DNA from: JBMSHD01 sp049416425
GTDB lineage: Bacteria > Pseudomonadota > Gammaproteobacteria > Francisellales > Francisellaceae
DNA: 21,852 nt
Assembly (NCBI GenBank): GCA_049416425.1
Contig: JBMSHD010000023.1
Span: forward strand, 1 to 21,852
Reading direction: 5' to 3'
Position 1 is the stretch's first letter. Every line of letters starts with the position of its first letter. This document shows, in pieces, positions 1 through 7,538 of the stretch. The translations under genes and the position numbers were made by a program. The notes under the pieces are model-generated. The model saw only the letters and a list, made by a program, of their open reading frames with translations. It was not told the origin of the DNA and made no database searches.

Positions 1-1
1 A

Positions 2-76
2 TACATGATATGGTGGGTTATGATGGGCGGTAAAAAATGGGGAGTTTTCAGTAAAATAAGAATTCAAAAGTCATAA
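2..76 (+). CDS. possible 3' end of an upstream gene, membrane-protein-like tail (partial)
   Basis: One reading frame is open from the left window edge to a TAA at 74-76. It encodes about 24 residues that begin with a tryptophan- and methionine-rich hydrophobic stretch (YMIWWVMMGGKKWG) and end in a basic tail (SKIRIQKS). This looks like the last membrane segment and cytoplasmic tail of a transporter or other inner-membrane protein. The competing frame closes earlier, at 31-33. The piece is too short to assign to a family, and it may be non-coding. Confidence 0.3.
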   Translation, partial: YMIWWVMMGGKKWGVFSKIRIQKS

Positions 77-92
77 TTTAATGAAATAACTC

Positions 93-1622
93 GTGTCAAA
101 TCAAAAAAATTTATCGGCACTTCAGCTTACCCTGCTATCCTGTGGCGGAATGATCGGCACCGGCTGGCTGTTTTCGCCTTACTATGGTTTTCAAGCAGCA
201 GGGGTGTGGGTCATGCTATCATGGCTTATTACTGCTTTTCTAATCTTTATTATTGCTTTATGCTTTGCTGAAGTTGCCAGCAATTTTCCAATAGGTGGCA
301 GCTTTTTGCGCTATTTGAATTTGACTCATTCAAAAGGTCTTGGCTTTCTAATTATTACCATTGGTTGGCTTAGCTATGTTGTTTATTTACCCCTAGAAGC
401 TCAAGGCACCATGCAGTATCTTGGTTTTTGGTTTCCAGCCTTGATTAAAGAAAAGGCGCATAGTATCACCCTTTCTAACTGGGGGCTGCTGTGCTCTTTG
501 CTTCTGATGTTGGGAATTACTCTTTTTAATACACTGCACATTAAAAAAATAGCGATCACTAATGTAGGCATCAGTCTGTGGAAAATACTGCTCCCAGTGT
601 TAGCAGCTATTTTTGTTATGTATTACTATGCCAAGCCACAAATATTCATGCACCACTACCTCTCTCAAGCTTTTGATTTAAAATCCATATTGCTTGCAAT
701 TACCACATCCGGCATTGCCTTTGCCTTTACCGGCTTTCAAAATGGTCTCATTCTTGCCAATAATGCTAAAAATGTTAAACGCGCTATTCCACTTTCTGTT
801 ATTGCTCCCATTATCATTGGTCTACTCATGTATGGATTACTGTCTCTGCTTTTTATTTTCTGTCTACCTGAAACGGCTCAATTTTTGACATTAGCTGCTG
901 CACCACTATTAGGAATTCTTGGCCTTTTAGGAATGCATTGTTTACTACTTTTAATGTTTGCAGACTCTGTAATCTCTCCGCTTGGCACAGCCAATGTATA
1001 CACTGCTGTTACCGCCAGAATCTTGAGCACCTCAGGATATATTTTCACTCTGAATTTTTTAAAGAAAATGAACAAAGTCGGCACCCCCATCAATTGTTTA
1101 TGGGTAAATTTTTTTATTGGCACCTTTTTTCTTCTGCCTTTACCAACCTGGAAGCAGTTGGTTACTTTTCTGTCTTCTTTAGTTATGCTCGGTTGTCTTT
1201 CTGGCCCCATCTCTCTGCTTGTATTACGAAAGACGATGGTAGAAAAAAAGAAAATTTTTCGCTTACCTTTCCCTCATTTTTTTGCCTATTCCGGCTTTAT
1301 TTCATGCAGCCTTTTCATTTATTGGTCTGGTACTTTAAATTTAATTTACATCACCTTGCTCACACTGCTGTTAATGATGATATATCAACTATTTTTATCA
1401 TCACGCTACGGTCGCATTCGTATGGATAGTATCTTATTTTTACTCTATGTAGCGATCTTAAGCTTAATCTCTCTTTCTGGAAAGTGGGGGCTCACCCCCT
1501 TCCCCTACGATCAGCTACTGTTATTACCGGCCAGTTGCATTTTTATGTATTTTTTCACCAGCACCCACCTTTCAGCTGCAAAAATACGCAACAACTTCAA
1601 ACGCTTAGACAGTAATGCTTAA
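93..1622 (+). CDS. APC superfamily amino-acid permease
   Basis: This is a predicted inner-membrane amino-acid transporter of 509 residues with about 12 to 13 hydrophobic segments. The first segment carries the glycine-rich unwound-helix motif of the APC fold (GGMIGTGWLF, residues 18-27), followed by a proline/glycine-rich second helix and the FAEVASNFPIGGS stretch typical of APC permeases. The start is a GTG at 93. A closer ATG at 81 opens only a two-codon frame, and there is no clear Shine-Dalgarno sequence, so translation may be weak or the true start may differ. The gene is AT-richer than its neighbours: two sampled 60-base lines each contain 20 G+C and a third 24, against 28 in an accA line. 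The family is well supported. The substrate cannot be read from the sequence. Confidence 0.85.
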   Translation: MSNQKNLSALQLTLLSCGGMIGTGWLFSPYYGFQAAGVWVMLSWLITAFLIFIIALCFAEVASNFPIGGSFLRYLNLTHSKGLGFLIITIGWLSYVVYLPLEAQGTMQYLGFWFPALIKEKAHSITLSNWGLLCSLLLMLGITLFNTLHIKKIAITNVGISLWKILLPVLAAIFVMYYYAKPQIFMHHYLSQAFDLKSILLAITTSGIAFAFTGFQNGLILANNAKNVKRAIPLSVIAPIIIGLLMYGLLSLLFIFCLPETAQFLTLAAAPLLGILGLLGMHCLLLLMFADSVISPLGTANVYTAVTARILSTSGYIFTLNFLKKMNKVGTPINCLWVNFFIGTFFLLPLPTWKQLVTFLSSLVMLGCLSGPISLLVLRKTMVEKKKIFRLPFPHFFAYSGFISCSLFIYWSGTLNLIYITLLTLLLMMIYQLFLSSRYGRIRMDSILFLLYVAILSLISLSGKWGLTPFPYDQLLLLPASCIFMYFFTSTHLSAAKIRNNFKRLDSNA

Positions 1623-1697
1623 AGCTCCATCCACATCAAATAGATACGATCTATATATCCCCACTGACAGTAAACCAAAAATTTGGTTGTTTAAATA

Positions 1698-1725
1698 TTT
1701 ACAGATCTAAATAATTCGGTAAAAT
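1698..1725 (+). promoter_or_regulatory. sigma70-type promoter of the tRNA-Arg gene
   Basis: A TTTACA box (1698-1703) and a TAAAAT box (1720-1725) are separated by 16 bases and lie about 18 bases before the mature tRNA 5' end, a normal distance for a tRNA promoter. Both boxes differ from consensus at one position. It overlaps no gene. Confidence 0.6.
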
Positions 1726-1743
1726 GAGAGGACTTAAGAGCAA

Positions 1744-1818
1744 GCCCCGATAGTACAATGGATAGTACAAGCCCCTCCTAAGGGTTAGATGCAGGTTCGA
1801 TTCCTGCTCGGGGTACCA
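1744..1818 (+). tRNA. tRNA-Arg, anticodon CCU
   Basis: The 75 bases fold into a full cloverleaf. The acceptor stem is GCCCCGA with TCGGGGT (one G-U pair), and the D stem is GTAC/GTAC. The anticodon stem closes on loop CTCCTAA, giving anticodon CCT, which reads AGG arginine codons. The T stem is GCAGG/CCTGC with the conserved TTCGATT loop. Discriminator A is followed by an encoded CCA. The last base lies directly against the stop codon of the convergent accA gene, so no spacer is left for a terminator. Promoter boxes are visible at 1698-1725. Confidence 0.96.
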
Positions 1819-2769
1819 TTAGTTTTCAATAAACGCACCAAAGCTCATCAGTTTCTCATAACGTTTATCTAACAGCGTTTTCTTATCCAGCGCCTCGAGC
1901 GCTTGCAGGTCGTCGACAAGATGGTGACGAATATTCTCCGCAGCCTCTTTGAGATTACGGTGGGCGCCGCCCAAAGGCTCGGCAATGACTTCATCGACGA
2001 TATTCAAGGCTTTCAAACGATTAGCGGTAATGCCCATGATCGAAGCGGCTTCAGCCGCTTTATCGGAAGTCTTCCACAAAATAGAAGCACAGCCTTCCGG
2101 AGAGATCGTAGCAAAATAGCTGTATTCCAGCATCACAAGCTTATCACCGACACCGATGCCAAGCGCTCCACCTGAGCAGCCCTCACCGATAACCACGCAG
2201 ATAATGGGGACTTGTAACTTCGACATCTCCAAAAGATTGCGAGCAATCGCCTCACTTTGGCCGCGCTCTTCAGCCTTGACACCGGGATAGGCGCCCGGGG
2301 TGTCGATAAACGTGATCACCGGAATATCGAATTTTTCCGCCATTTTCATCAATCGTAAGGCCTTGCGATAACCTTCAGGGTGCATCATGCCAAAATTATG
2401 CTTGAGCTTATCTTTGGTCTTTCTGCCTTTCTCTTGCCCGATCACCATAACTGGATGGCCATCAAGCCTTGCAAGACCACCGATAACCGCCTTATCATCG
2501 GCGAAGGCACGATCGCCGTGCAATTGCTGAAAATCTGAAAAAATTTCTTTTAAAAGATCTAGAAAATAGGGACGCTCGGGATGTCTGGCCAGCTGAATGA
2601 TCTGCCAATCTGTCAATGAACTGTAAATCTTTTTAGTCAGCTCAGACGTTTTATCCTGCAACTTCTCTATCTCATGGCGAACCTCTTCACTGTGATCGCT
2701 TGACTTCAACAAAGCATCAATTTTTGCCTCAAGCTCGGCAATCGGTTTTTCAAACTCAAGAAACTGCAT
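1819..2769 (-). CDS. accA: acetyl-CoA carboxylase, carboxyltransferase subunit alpha
   Basis: AccA with AccD transfers the carboxyl group from carboxybiotin to acetyl-CoA, giving malonyl-CoA, the first committed step of fatty-acid synthesis in the cytoplasm. The protein has 316 residues, close to the usual 315-320. It starts with the typical MQFLEFEKPIAELEAKI helix, and carries the ARHPERP segment, the HGDRAFADD motif, GRKTKDKLKHNFGM, FIDTPGAYPG and the oxyanion-forming GEGCSGGALGIG region. The start is an ATG with AAGG six bases ahead. It lies 51 bases downstream of the MFS gene on the same strand, so it could share that transcript, although the spacer may hold its own weak promoter. It is convergent with the tRNA-Arg gene and abuts it exactly. 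Identification is secure. Confidence 0.98.
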   Translation of the reverse strand: MQFLEFEKPIAELEAKIDALLKSSDHSEEVRHEIEKLQDKTSELTKKIYSSLTDWQIIQLARHPERPYFLDLLKEIFSDFQQLHGDRAFADDKAVIGGLARLDGHPVMVIGQEKGRKTKDKLKHNFGMMHPEGYRKALRLMKMAEKFDIPVITFIDTPGAYPGVKAEERGQSEAIARNLLEMSKLQVPIICVVIGEGCSGGALGIGVGDKLVMLEYSYFATISPEGCASILWKTSDKAAEAASIMGITANRLKALNIVDEVIAEPLGGAHRNLKEAAENIRHHLVDDLQALEALDKKTLLDKRYEKLMSFGAFIEN

Positions 2770-2820
2770 AACTAACCTTATATTTTGTTTATGTATATCG
2801 CGTTTTATACGCCATAGAGC

Positions 2821-4110
2821 CTATTCAACCTGTCTCTTACAATAGGTCTCTTTAACCAGAAATGCAATCATAATACTAAGAATGAAGCCAATTAGCAAAA
2901 TTCCCATGCCGAAATTTAACCCGGCGGCCGCATCACTCGGATAACCCATCGCCATATTGAATTTCTCAGTCAGAATGCCAAACAGCGGCATGGCCACAAT
3001 ACCTCCCCAAAACAGAGAGTTCATCGACACAAGACTGGTGGCAACGGCATTATTTTTCATCGGATTGATTTCCCCGGCCAACGGATAGGCCACCGTCTGC
3101 GCACTGGTCATAAAGCCTAACATAAAATAAATCACTGAAAGTCCAAAAGCATTAACCGAAAACAGCATCATGATCAAAATGACAATCAATGAACCCAAGG
3201 CACCTAAGATCAGCGGTGTCTTTCTACGCTGCAGACGCTCGGTCAACCAGCCCCAGAAAGGATAGGCAAATATCATGCCGATGAAAATAAAACCGGTGAT
3301 CGATCTGGCTTCAAGCACACTGACCCCCTGAGTTTTTATCAGATAGGTATTCGACCACATGCCACCCAACATCCAGGTACCGATATTAATGAGCCCGACA
3401 TAAAGCGAACAATAAATATTCTGCGGATTTTTAAGCACAGTCAAAATCGTCTTAAAAATAAACTGTCCTTTGAGCTCTCTGGCTTGAGCTTTACGCATCT
3501 CTCTTAGCTCAAAGGGCGCATTGTGCACCACCACCATGATTAAAAAGACAATAGCAAAACCGATCAGACCAATGGCTATCAGCGATCCCTTTAAGCCCAG
3601 TGCATCAAGAAGATACCCGACTGGTGCCTGCGCGGCATAACCACCCAGCATGCCGATGGCAATGATGATGCCGATGACAAAACCTAGACGATCGGCAGGA
3701 AACCAGTTGGTGGCAATTCGTACACATCCAACCAGTGAAAAACTCGCCCCCAAACCCATCAGAAGCCTGGCAAAACCTAAAACATAAACATTGTGCGTAT
3801 AAGCAAAAATCAACACCGACAGCGAACAGATAGATAACGCCACGGCAATCGCATGCTTTGAAGAATAACGATCTAAAATCGGGGCGGATATCAGCATAAA
3901 GCCAATATTGGTGTAGAAATAAAGCGAGGAAATAAAACTGACATTAACCGCATTTAAGGTAGGATATTCCTGTAAAATAGCCGGCGTCAGGGTATTAAAG
4001 GCATTTCCCAAACCAAACTCATAAAAGAAAAATAATGAAATAACCATAACGACCAGCCATGATCGAGCCAATGGCATTGATTTTAATCGCGTCTGATAAG
4101 ATGAGTGCAT
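2821..4110 (-). CDS. major facilitator superfamily transporter
   Basis: This is an inner-membrane secondary transporter of 429 residues with about 12 predicted membrane helices. Between helices 2 and 3 it has the MFS motif-A-like sequence APILDRYSSKHAI, with a related GWLTERLQRRKTP loop in the second half after a central basic linker (ELREMRKAQARELKGQ). The N-terminal half (GLGASFSLVGCVRIATNWFP) resembles the nitrate/organic-acid and Legionella/Francisella phagosomal-transporter type MFS proteins. The substrate could be an amino acid, nucleoside or organic acid and cannot be fixed from sequence alone. The start ATG has AGGA about 13 bases ahead, which is rather distant. The probable promoter contains an A/T run that could vary in length. 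accA follows after 51 bases. Confidence 0.85.
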   Translation of the reverse strand: MHSSYQTRLKSMPLARSWLVVMVISLFFFYEFGLGNAFNTLTPAILQEYPTLNAVNVSFISSLYFYTNIGFMLISAPILDRYSSKHAIAVALSICSLSVLIFAYTHNVYVLGFARLLMGLGASFSLVGCVRIATNWFPADRLGFVIGIIIAIGMLGGYAAQAPVGYLLDALGLKGSLIAIGLIGFAIVFLIMVVVHNAPFELREMRKAQARELKGQFIFKTILTVLKNPQNIYCSLYVGLINIGTWMLGGMWSNTYLIKTQGVSVLEARSITGFIFIGMIFAYPFWGWLTERLQRRKTPLILGALGSLIVILIMMLFSVNAFGLSVIYFMLGFMTSAQTVAYPLAGEINPMKNNAVATSLVSMNSLFWGGIVAMPLFGILTEKFNMAMGYPSDAAAGLNFGMGILLIGFILSIMIAFLVKETYCKRQVE

Positions 4111-4144
4111 ATATGTTAAATTTCCTGATATATTTGATGCCGCT

Positions 4145-4172
4145 ACTATATCAAAAAAAAAAATTACTTCAA
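4145..4172 (-). promoter_or_regulatory. probable promoter of the MFS gene with an 11-base A/T run in its spacer
   Basis: Read on the minus strand, TTGAAG (4167-4172) and TATAGT (4145-4150) are separated by 16 bases. Eleven of those 16 are an uninterrupted T run (A run at 4153-4163 on the plus strand). The distance to the MFS start codon is 34 bases. A homopolymer in a promoter spacer can change spacing by slipped-strand replication. The boxes are decent but not perfect matches (4/6 and 5/6), so this is a prediction. Confidence 0.5.
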
Positions 4173-4209
4173 GTATAAATAAATTTCATTTTCGTAAAAA
4201 AGCAAAATA

Positions 4210-4237
4210 TGGAAAAATCGCTTATCGATGGTATAAT
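4210..4237 (+). promoter_or_regulatory. extended -10 promoter of mutS
   Basis: A perfect TATAAT (4232-4237) is preceded by TG and one base (TGGTATAAT), the extended -10 form that tolerates a weak -35. The best -35 is TGGAAA (4210-4215, four of six matches, 16-base spacer). The mutS start lies 31 bases downstream of the -10 box. Confidence 0.6.
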
Positions 4238-4268
4238 TTGACCACTGTTTACTGACGATTCCCGGTTC

Positions 4269-6860
4269 ATGTCGAAACAAACCTTTGACAATCATACGCC
4301 GATGATGCAGCAATATCTGACGATCAAGGCTGAACATCCCGATATTCTTCTTTTTTATCGCATGGGTGATTTCTATGAGCTGTTTTATGATGACGCTAAA
4401 ACGGCGGCGCGCCTTCTGGATATCAACCTCACCAGCCGAGGATGCTCGGCAGGGCAGCCCATTCCCATGGCTGGCGTCCCTTTTCATGCCGCAGAGAACT
4501 ACCTGTCTCGCCTGATCAAAAAAGGATTAAGTGTGGCCATCTGCGAACAGACCGGTGAGATCGGACAGAACAAAGGTCCAGTAAAACGAGAGGTCGTGCG
4601 AATCATCACACCCGGCACCGTCTCGGAGGACAGCTTTCTTGACAGCCGTCAAGATTCGATTATTCTGGCTGTTTTTGGCAATAGCCGCCATTGTGGTTAT
4701 GCCTGGCTTAATTACACGCAAGGCCAGATCAATCTCTTTGAAGGCGAAAATAGTCCCAAGCTGATCTTCGATGAAATTAGCCGCATTGCACCGAAAGAAA
4801 TTCTATTTTCACAGCAACAACAGGAGCTCTTTCAAACACTACTGAAACCCTTGAAGATTTCCGTCAATGAATTGCCAGAATGGGAGTTTCAGCTAAATGG
4901 CGCCAAAGGACAGTTAAAAAAGCTGTTTGGTGAGCATTATCTCAACCAACCACATCTCAAAGACAAATCTCAAGCTTTAAAGGCCGCCGGTGCTCTCATT
5001 GCCTTTATTGAGAAAACACAGAAAAACACTCCGCTGCATATTCAACGCATTCAAGCTGAATCGACAGAAAACCGACTTATAATCGATGCTAACAGCTTAC
5101 AAAGCCTTGAGATTGATAAGAGCCCTTCTGATCGATCTCATACGCTTTTATCCATCATCGACTGCTGTCATAACGTCATGGGCAGCCGCCTGCTTAGATC
5201 CTGGCTTAAAAATCCCTCTCGTGATCTTTCTAACATCAACAAACGCCATGACGCCGTTGCCGACATCATTGAATGCAATCAAACACAACGCATTGCCGCT
5301 GTTATTGAACAGATGGCCGATCTTGAGCGCATATCATCTCGTATCGCCTTAAACACCGTCAAACCACGCGACTTAGTCAGCCTTCGCTCCACGCTCATGC
5401 TCATTCCTGAGCTAAAGGCACTGATCAACAGCCACTTAAATGCCACAAGACTGCGTGAATTGTCAGAGCAGTTGAGCTCACTCAATGATATCGCAACGCT
5501 TCTAGAGGCCGCTATCGTCGATGAGCCACCGGCGACAACAAGAGACGGTGGCATGATAAAACATGGTTTCGATGCCACTTTAGACGAGCTTAAACAGCTT
5601 GCTCATAACAGCCGTGACTATCTTCTTAAAATGGAGGCTCGCGAACGCGAACGCACAAAAATCGCCGCTCTTAAAATCGGTTATAATCGCGTTCATGGTT
5701 ACTATATTGAAATCTCAAAATCACTGACACAAAATCTGCCAAATGACTATCTCCGCAGACAGACGCTTAAAAATGCCGAGCGCTTCATCACCGAAGAGCT
5801 TAAACAGTTTGAAGATAAAATTCTCTCCAGCAAAGAAAAAGCCTTGATGCGTGAGAAACATCTGTATCAACAAATCCTCGATGCCATCATGGCACATTAC
5901 TCAAGTTTACAAAAAACAGCCGCTCAGATTGCCGAGATCGATGTTTTAACCGCGTTTGCCGATATTGCCGTACGCTTTAAACTGTCACGCCCTCTCTTCA
6001 GTGATAAGGCTATTATCGATCTTGTCGATAGTCGCCATCTCGTTATCGAGCGCAATATGAGCTTACCTTTCATCGCCAATGACGTTCATATCGATTCAAA
6101 CCGCAAAACACAGATTATAACCGGTCCAAACATGGGGGGTAAATCGACCTATATGCGGCAAGTTGCTCATATCGTGATACTCGCCTACATCGGTGCTTTT
6201 GTACCGGCAAAAAGTGCGACCATCGGTGATATCGATGCCATTTTTACCCGCATCGGCGCCCAGGATGATATCGCCAGCGGTCGTTCCACCTTTATGGTTG
6301 AAATGACAGAAGCCGCTCAGATTTTACGGCATGCCAGTGCTAAAAGTCTGATTATCATGGATGAAATTGGCCGCGGCACCAGCACCTTTGATGGCTTGTC
6401 ACTGGCGATGGCAATCGCTGAGAAGCTCATTGAAATCAATGCGTTTAGCCTTTTTGCCACGCATTATTTTGAACTGACAACGCTCGCCGAGAGATACAGA
6501 CAGGTCAAAAATATCCATTTCGATGCCAGTAAACATAACAATGAGATTGTGTTTCTCCACCATGCCAAAGAAGGCGCCGCTCAAAAAAGTTATGGTATCG
6601 ATGTCGCAAAACTCGCCGGCATTCCCAAAGATGTCATCAACAATGCCCGTGATATTTTGAAGAGACTCGAGAAAAAAGATATCAATATTCATGCCCCTGT
6701 GCAGCAGACATTGTCGTTTCAGCTTGATCAAAAGGCTTGTTTTGATGATGATACAAGAAAACTGAGTCAAAAACTCAAGACGATCGACCCCAATAGTCTG
6801 ACACCAATTAAGGCATTACAGATATTGTTTGAACTCAAAGCGCTGAGTGAAGAGACCTAA
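4269..6860 (+). CDS. mutS: DNA mismatch repair protein MutS
   Basis: MutS recognises mismatches and small loops in newly replicated DNA and starts repair with MutL. The protein has 863 residues, close to the 853 of Escherichia coli. The mismatch-wedging Phe-x-Glu is present in GDFYELFYDDA (F35, E37). The connector, lever and clamp regions are full length. The ATPase domain has Walker A GPNMGGKST (619-627), Walker B with D698-E699, and the signature-like GRGTSTFDG, then FATHYFEL. The C-terminal helices needed for dimer/tetramer contacts are also present (LTPIKALQILFELK). The start is ATG 4269, placed by domain alignment with E. coli MutS; there is no strong Shine-Dalgarno sequence. It is divergent from the MFS gene, and no mutL is nearby. 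All key residues are intact, so repair should be functional. Confidence 0.99.
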   Translation: MSKQTFDNHTPMMQQYLTIKAEHPDILLFYRMGDFYELFYDDAKTAARLLDINLTSRGCSAGQPIPMAGVPFHAAENYLSRLIKKGLSVAICEQTGEIGQNKGPVKREVVRIITPGTVSEDSFLDSRQDSIILAVFGNSRHCGYAWLNYTQGQINLFEGENSPKLIFDEISRIAPKEILFSQQQQELFQTLLKPLKISVNELPEWEFQLNGAKGQLKKLFGEHYLNQPHLKDKSQALKAAGALIAFIEKTQKNTPLHIQRIQAESTENRLIIDANSLQSLEIDKSPSDRSHTLLSIIDCCHNVMGSRLLRSWLKNPSRDLSNINKRHDAVADIIECNQTQRIAAVIEQMADLERISSRIALNTVKPRDLVSLRSTLMLIPELKALINSHLNATRLRELSEQLSSLNDIATLLEAAIVDEPPATTRDGGMIKHGFDATLDELKQLAHNSRDYLLKMEARERERTKIAALKIGYNRVHGYYIEISKSLTQNLPNDYLRRQTLKNAERFITEELKQFEDKILSSKEKALMREKHLYQQILDAIMAHYSSLQKTAAQIAEIDVLTAFADIAVRFKLSRPLFSDKAIIDLVDSRHLVIERNMSLPFIANDVHIDSNRKTQIITGPNMGGKSTYMRQVAHIVILAYIGAFVPAKSATIGDIDAIFTRIGAQDDIASGRSTFMVEMTEAAQILRHASAKSLIIMDEIGRGTSTFDGLSLAMAIAEKLIEINAFSLFATHYFELTTLAERYRQVKNIHFDASKHNNEIVFLHHAKEGAAQKSYGIDVAKLAGIPKDVINNARDILKRLEKKDINIHAPVQQTLSFQLDQKACFDDDTRKLSQKLKTIDPNSLTPIKALQILFELKALSEET

Positions 6861-6899
6861 TCTATTAATTCTAAACTGAAGTTAAACCATAAACATCGC

Positions 6900-6928
6900 T
6901 TGGGTTTTAAGCACAGTTTTGGCATAAT
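6900..6928 (+). promoter_or_regulatory. possible secB promoter
   Basis: TTGGGT (6900-6905) and CATAAT (6923-6928) are separated by 17 bases in the 132-base mutS-secB spacer, 65 bases ahead of the secB start. The -10 matches well (5/6) and the -35 poorly (3/6). No clear intrinsic terminator separates mutS from it, so secB may also receive mutS read-through. Confidence 0.35.
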
Positions 6929-6992
6929 AGGTCACACTCATGCAGATCATATGCTCTGCAACCGATAAATCGTAAATTATTAAGGATCAAAA

Positions 6993-7457
6993 ATGGAAAA
7001 TACAACACCAGAAAACAATGAAAAACAACCCGGTTTCATGATTCAGAAAATCTATACCAAAGACATCTCTTACGAAGCACCCAATACACCGGTTGTGTTT
7101 AAGGCAAACTGGAGACCGGAAGCCAATGTCAACGTCGACACCAATGCCGCACAAATCGAAGGCGGCATCTATGAAGTCGACCTGACTTTAACGATTACCG
7201 TCAAGAATGATCAAGACAATGCCTATCTTATTGAAGTGACTCAAGCCGGTATTTTCACCATTGAGAACATGCCTCAAGAGCAAATTGATGCCATGCTTGG
7301 CGCCTACTGCCCAACCGCATTATTCCCTTACATCAAAGAGACCATCGACAGCCTCATCAACAAAGGCGGCTTCCCACAGATCAATCTGGCACCAATTAAC
7401 TTTGATGCCCTGTATATGCAAAAGCTATCCGGTCAGACTCAGGCAACTTCTCACTGA
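6993..7457 (+). CDS. secB: protein-export chaperone SecB
   Basis: SecB is a cytoplasmic tetrameric chaperone that keeps preproteins unfolded and passes them to SecA for Sec-dependent export. The 154 residues match the family's usual length and order: an acidic/asparagine-rich N-terminus, FMIQKIYTKDISYEAPNTP (the classic SecB entry sequence), the beta-sheet with LTLTITVKN, then YLIEVTQAGIF, and the CPTALFPYIKETIDSLINKGGFPQINLAPINFDALY stretch. The start ATG is preceded by AAGGA at good spacing. It sits after mutS with its own possible promoter. The downstream spacer is C-rich and G-poor. Likely clients in this window are the signal-peptide proteins TamA and Ggt (inference). Confidence 0.98.
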   Translation: MENTTPENNEKQPGFMIQKIYTKDISYEAPNTPVVFKANWRPEANVNVDTNAAQIEGGIYEVDLTLTITVKNDQDNAYLIEVTQAGIFTIENMPQEQIDAMLGAYCPTALFPYIKETIDSLINKGGFPQINLAPINFDALYMQKLSGQTQATSH

Positions 7458-7473
7458 TTTCTCAAAATTCCTG

Positions 7474-7502
7474 TTTACCTAGCCTTCTATCCTCGCTATT
7501 AT
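7474..7502 (+). promoter_or_regulatory. promoter candidate for the aromatic amino-acid permease gene
   Basis: TTTACC (7474-7479) and TATTAT (7497-7502) are separated by 17 bases, with four and five of six matches to consensus, 37 bases ahead of the permease start codon. The leader that would follow is AT-rich and lacks a recognisable Shine-Dalgarno sequence. Confidence 0.45.
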
Positions 7503-7538
7503 CAATCTTACCCATTATAAAAAAATAATACTGAATTT

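Noticed and set aside
878..1210. 110-residue minus-strand frame inside the APC permease
   Set aside because: It is antisense to a clearly coding permease, has no ribosome-binding site and no family features.
1673..1688. Inverted repeat AACCAAA-AA-TTTGGTT after the APC permease, considered as a terminator
   Set aside because: The stem is AT-rich with a two-base loop and no proper T run, so it is too weak to call.
4164..4487. 107-residue minus-strand frame across the mutS start
   Set aside because: It overlaps the mutS promoter and the conserved mismatch-binding region; the real divergent gene is the MFS transporter.
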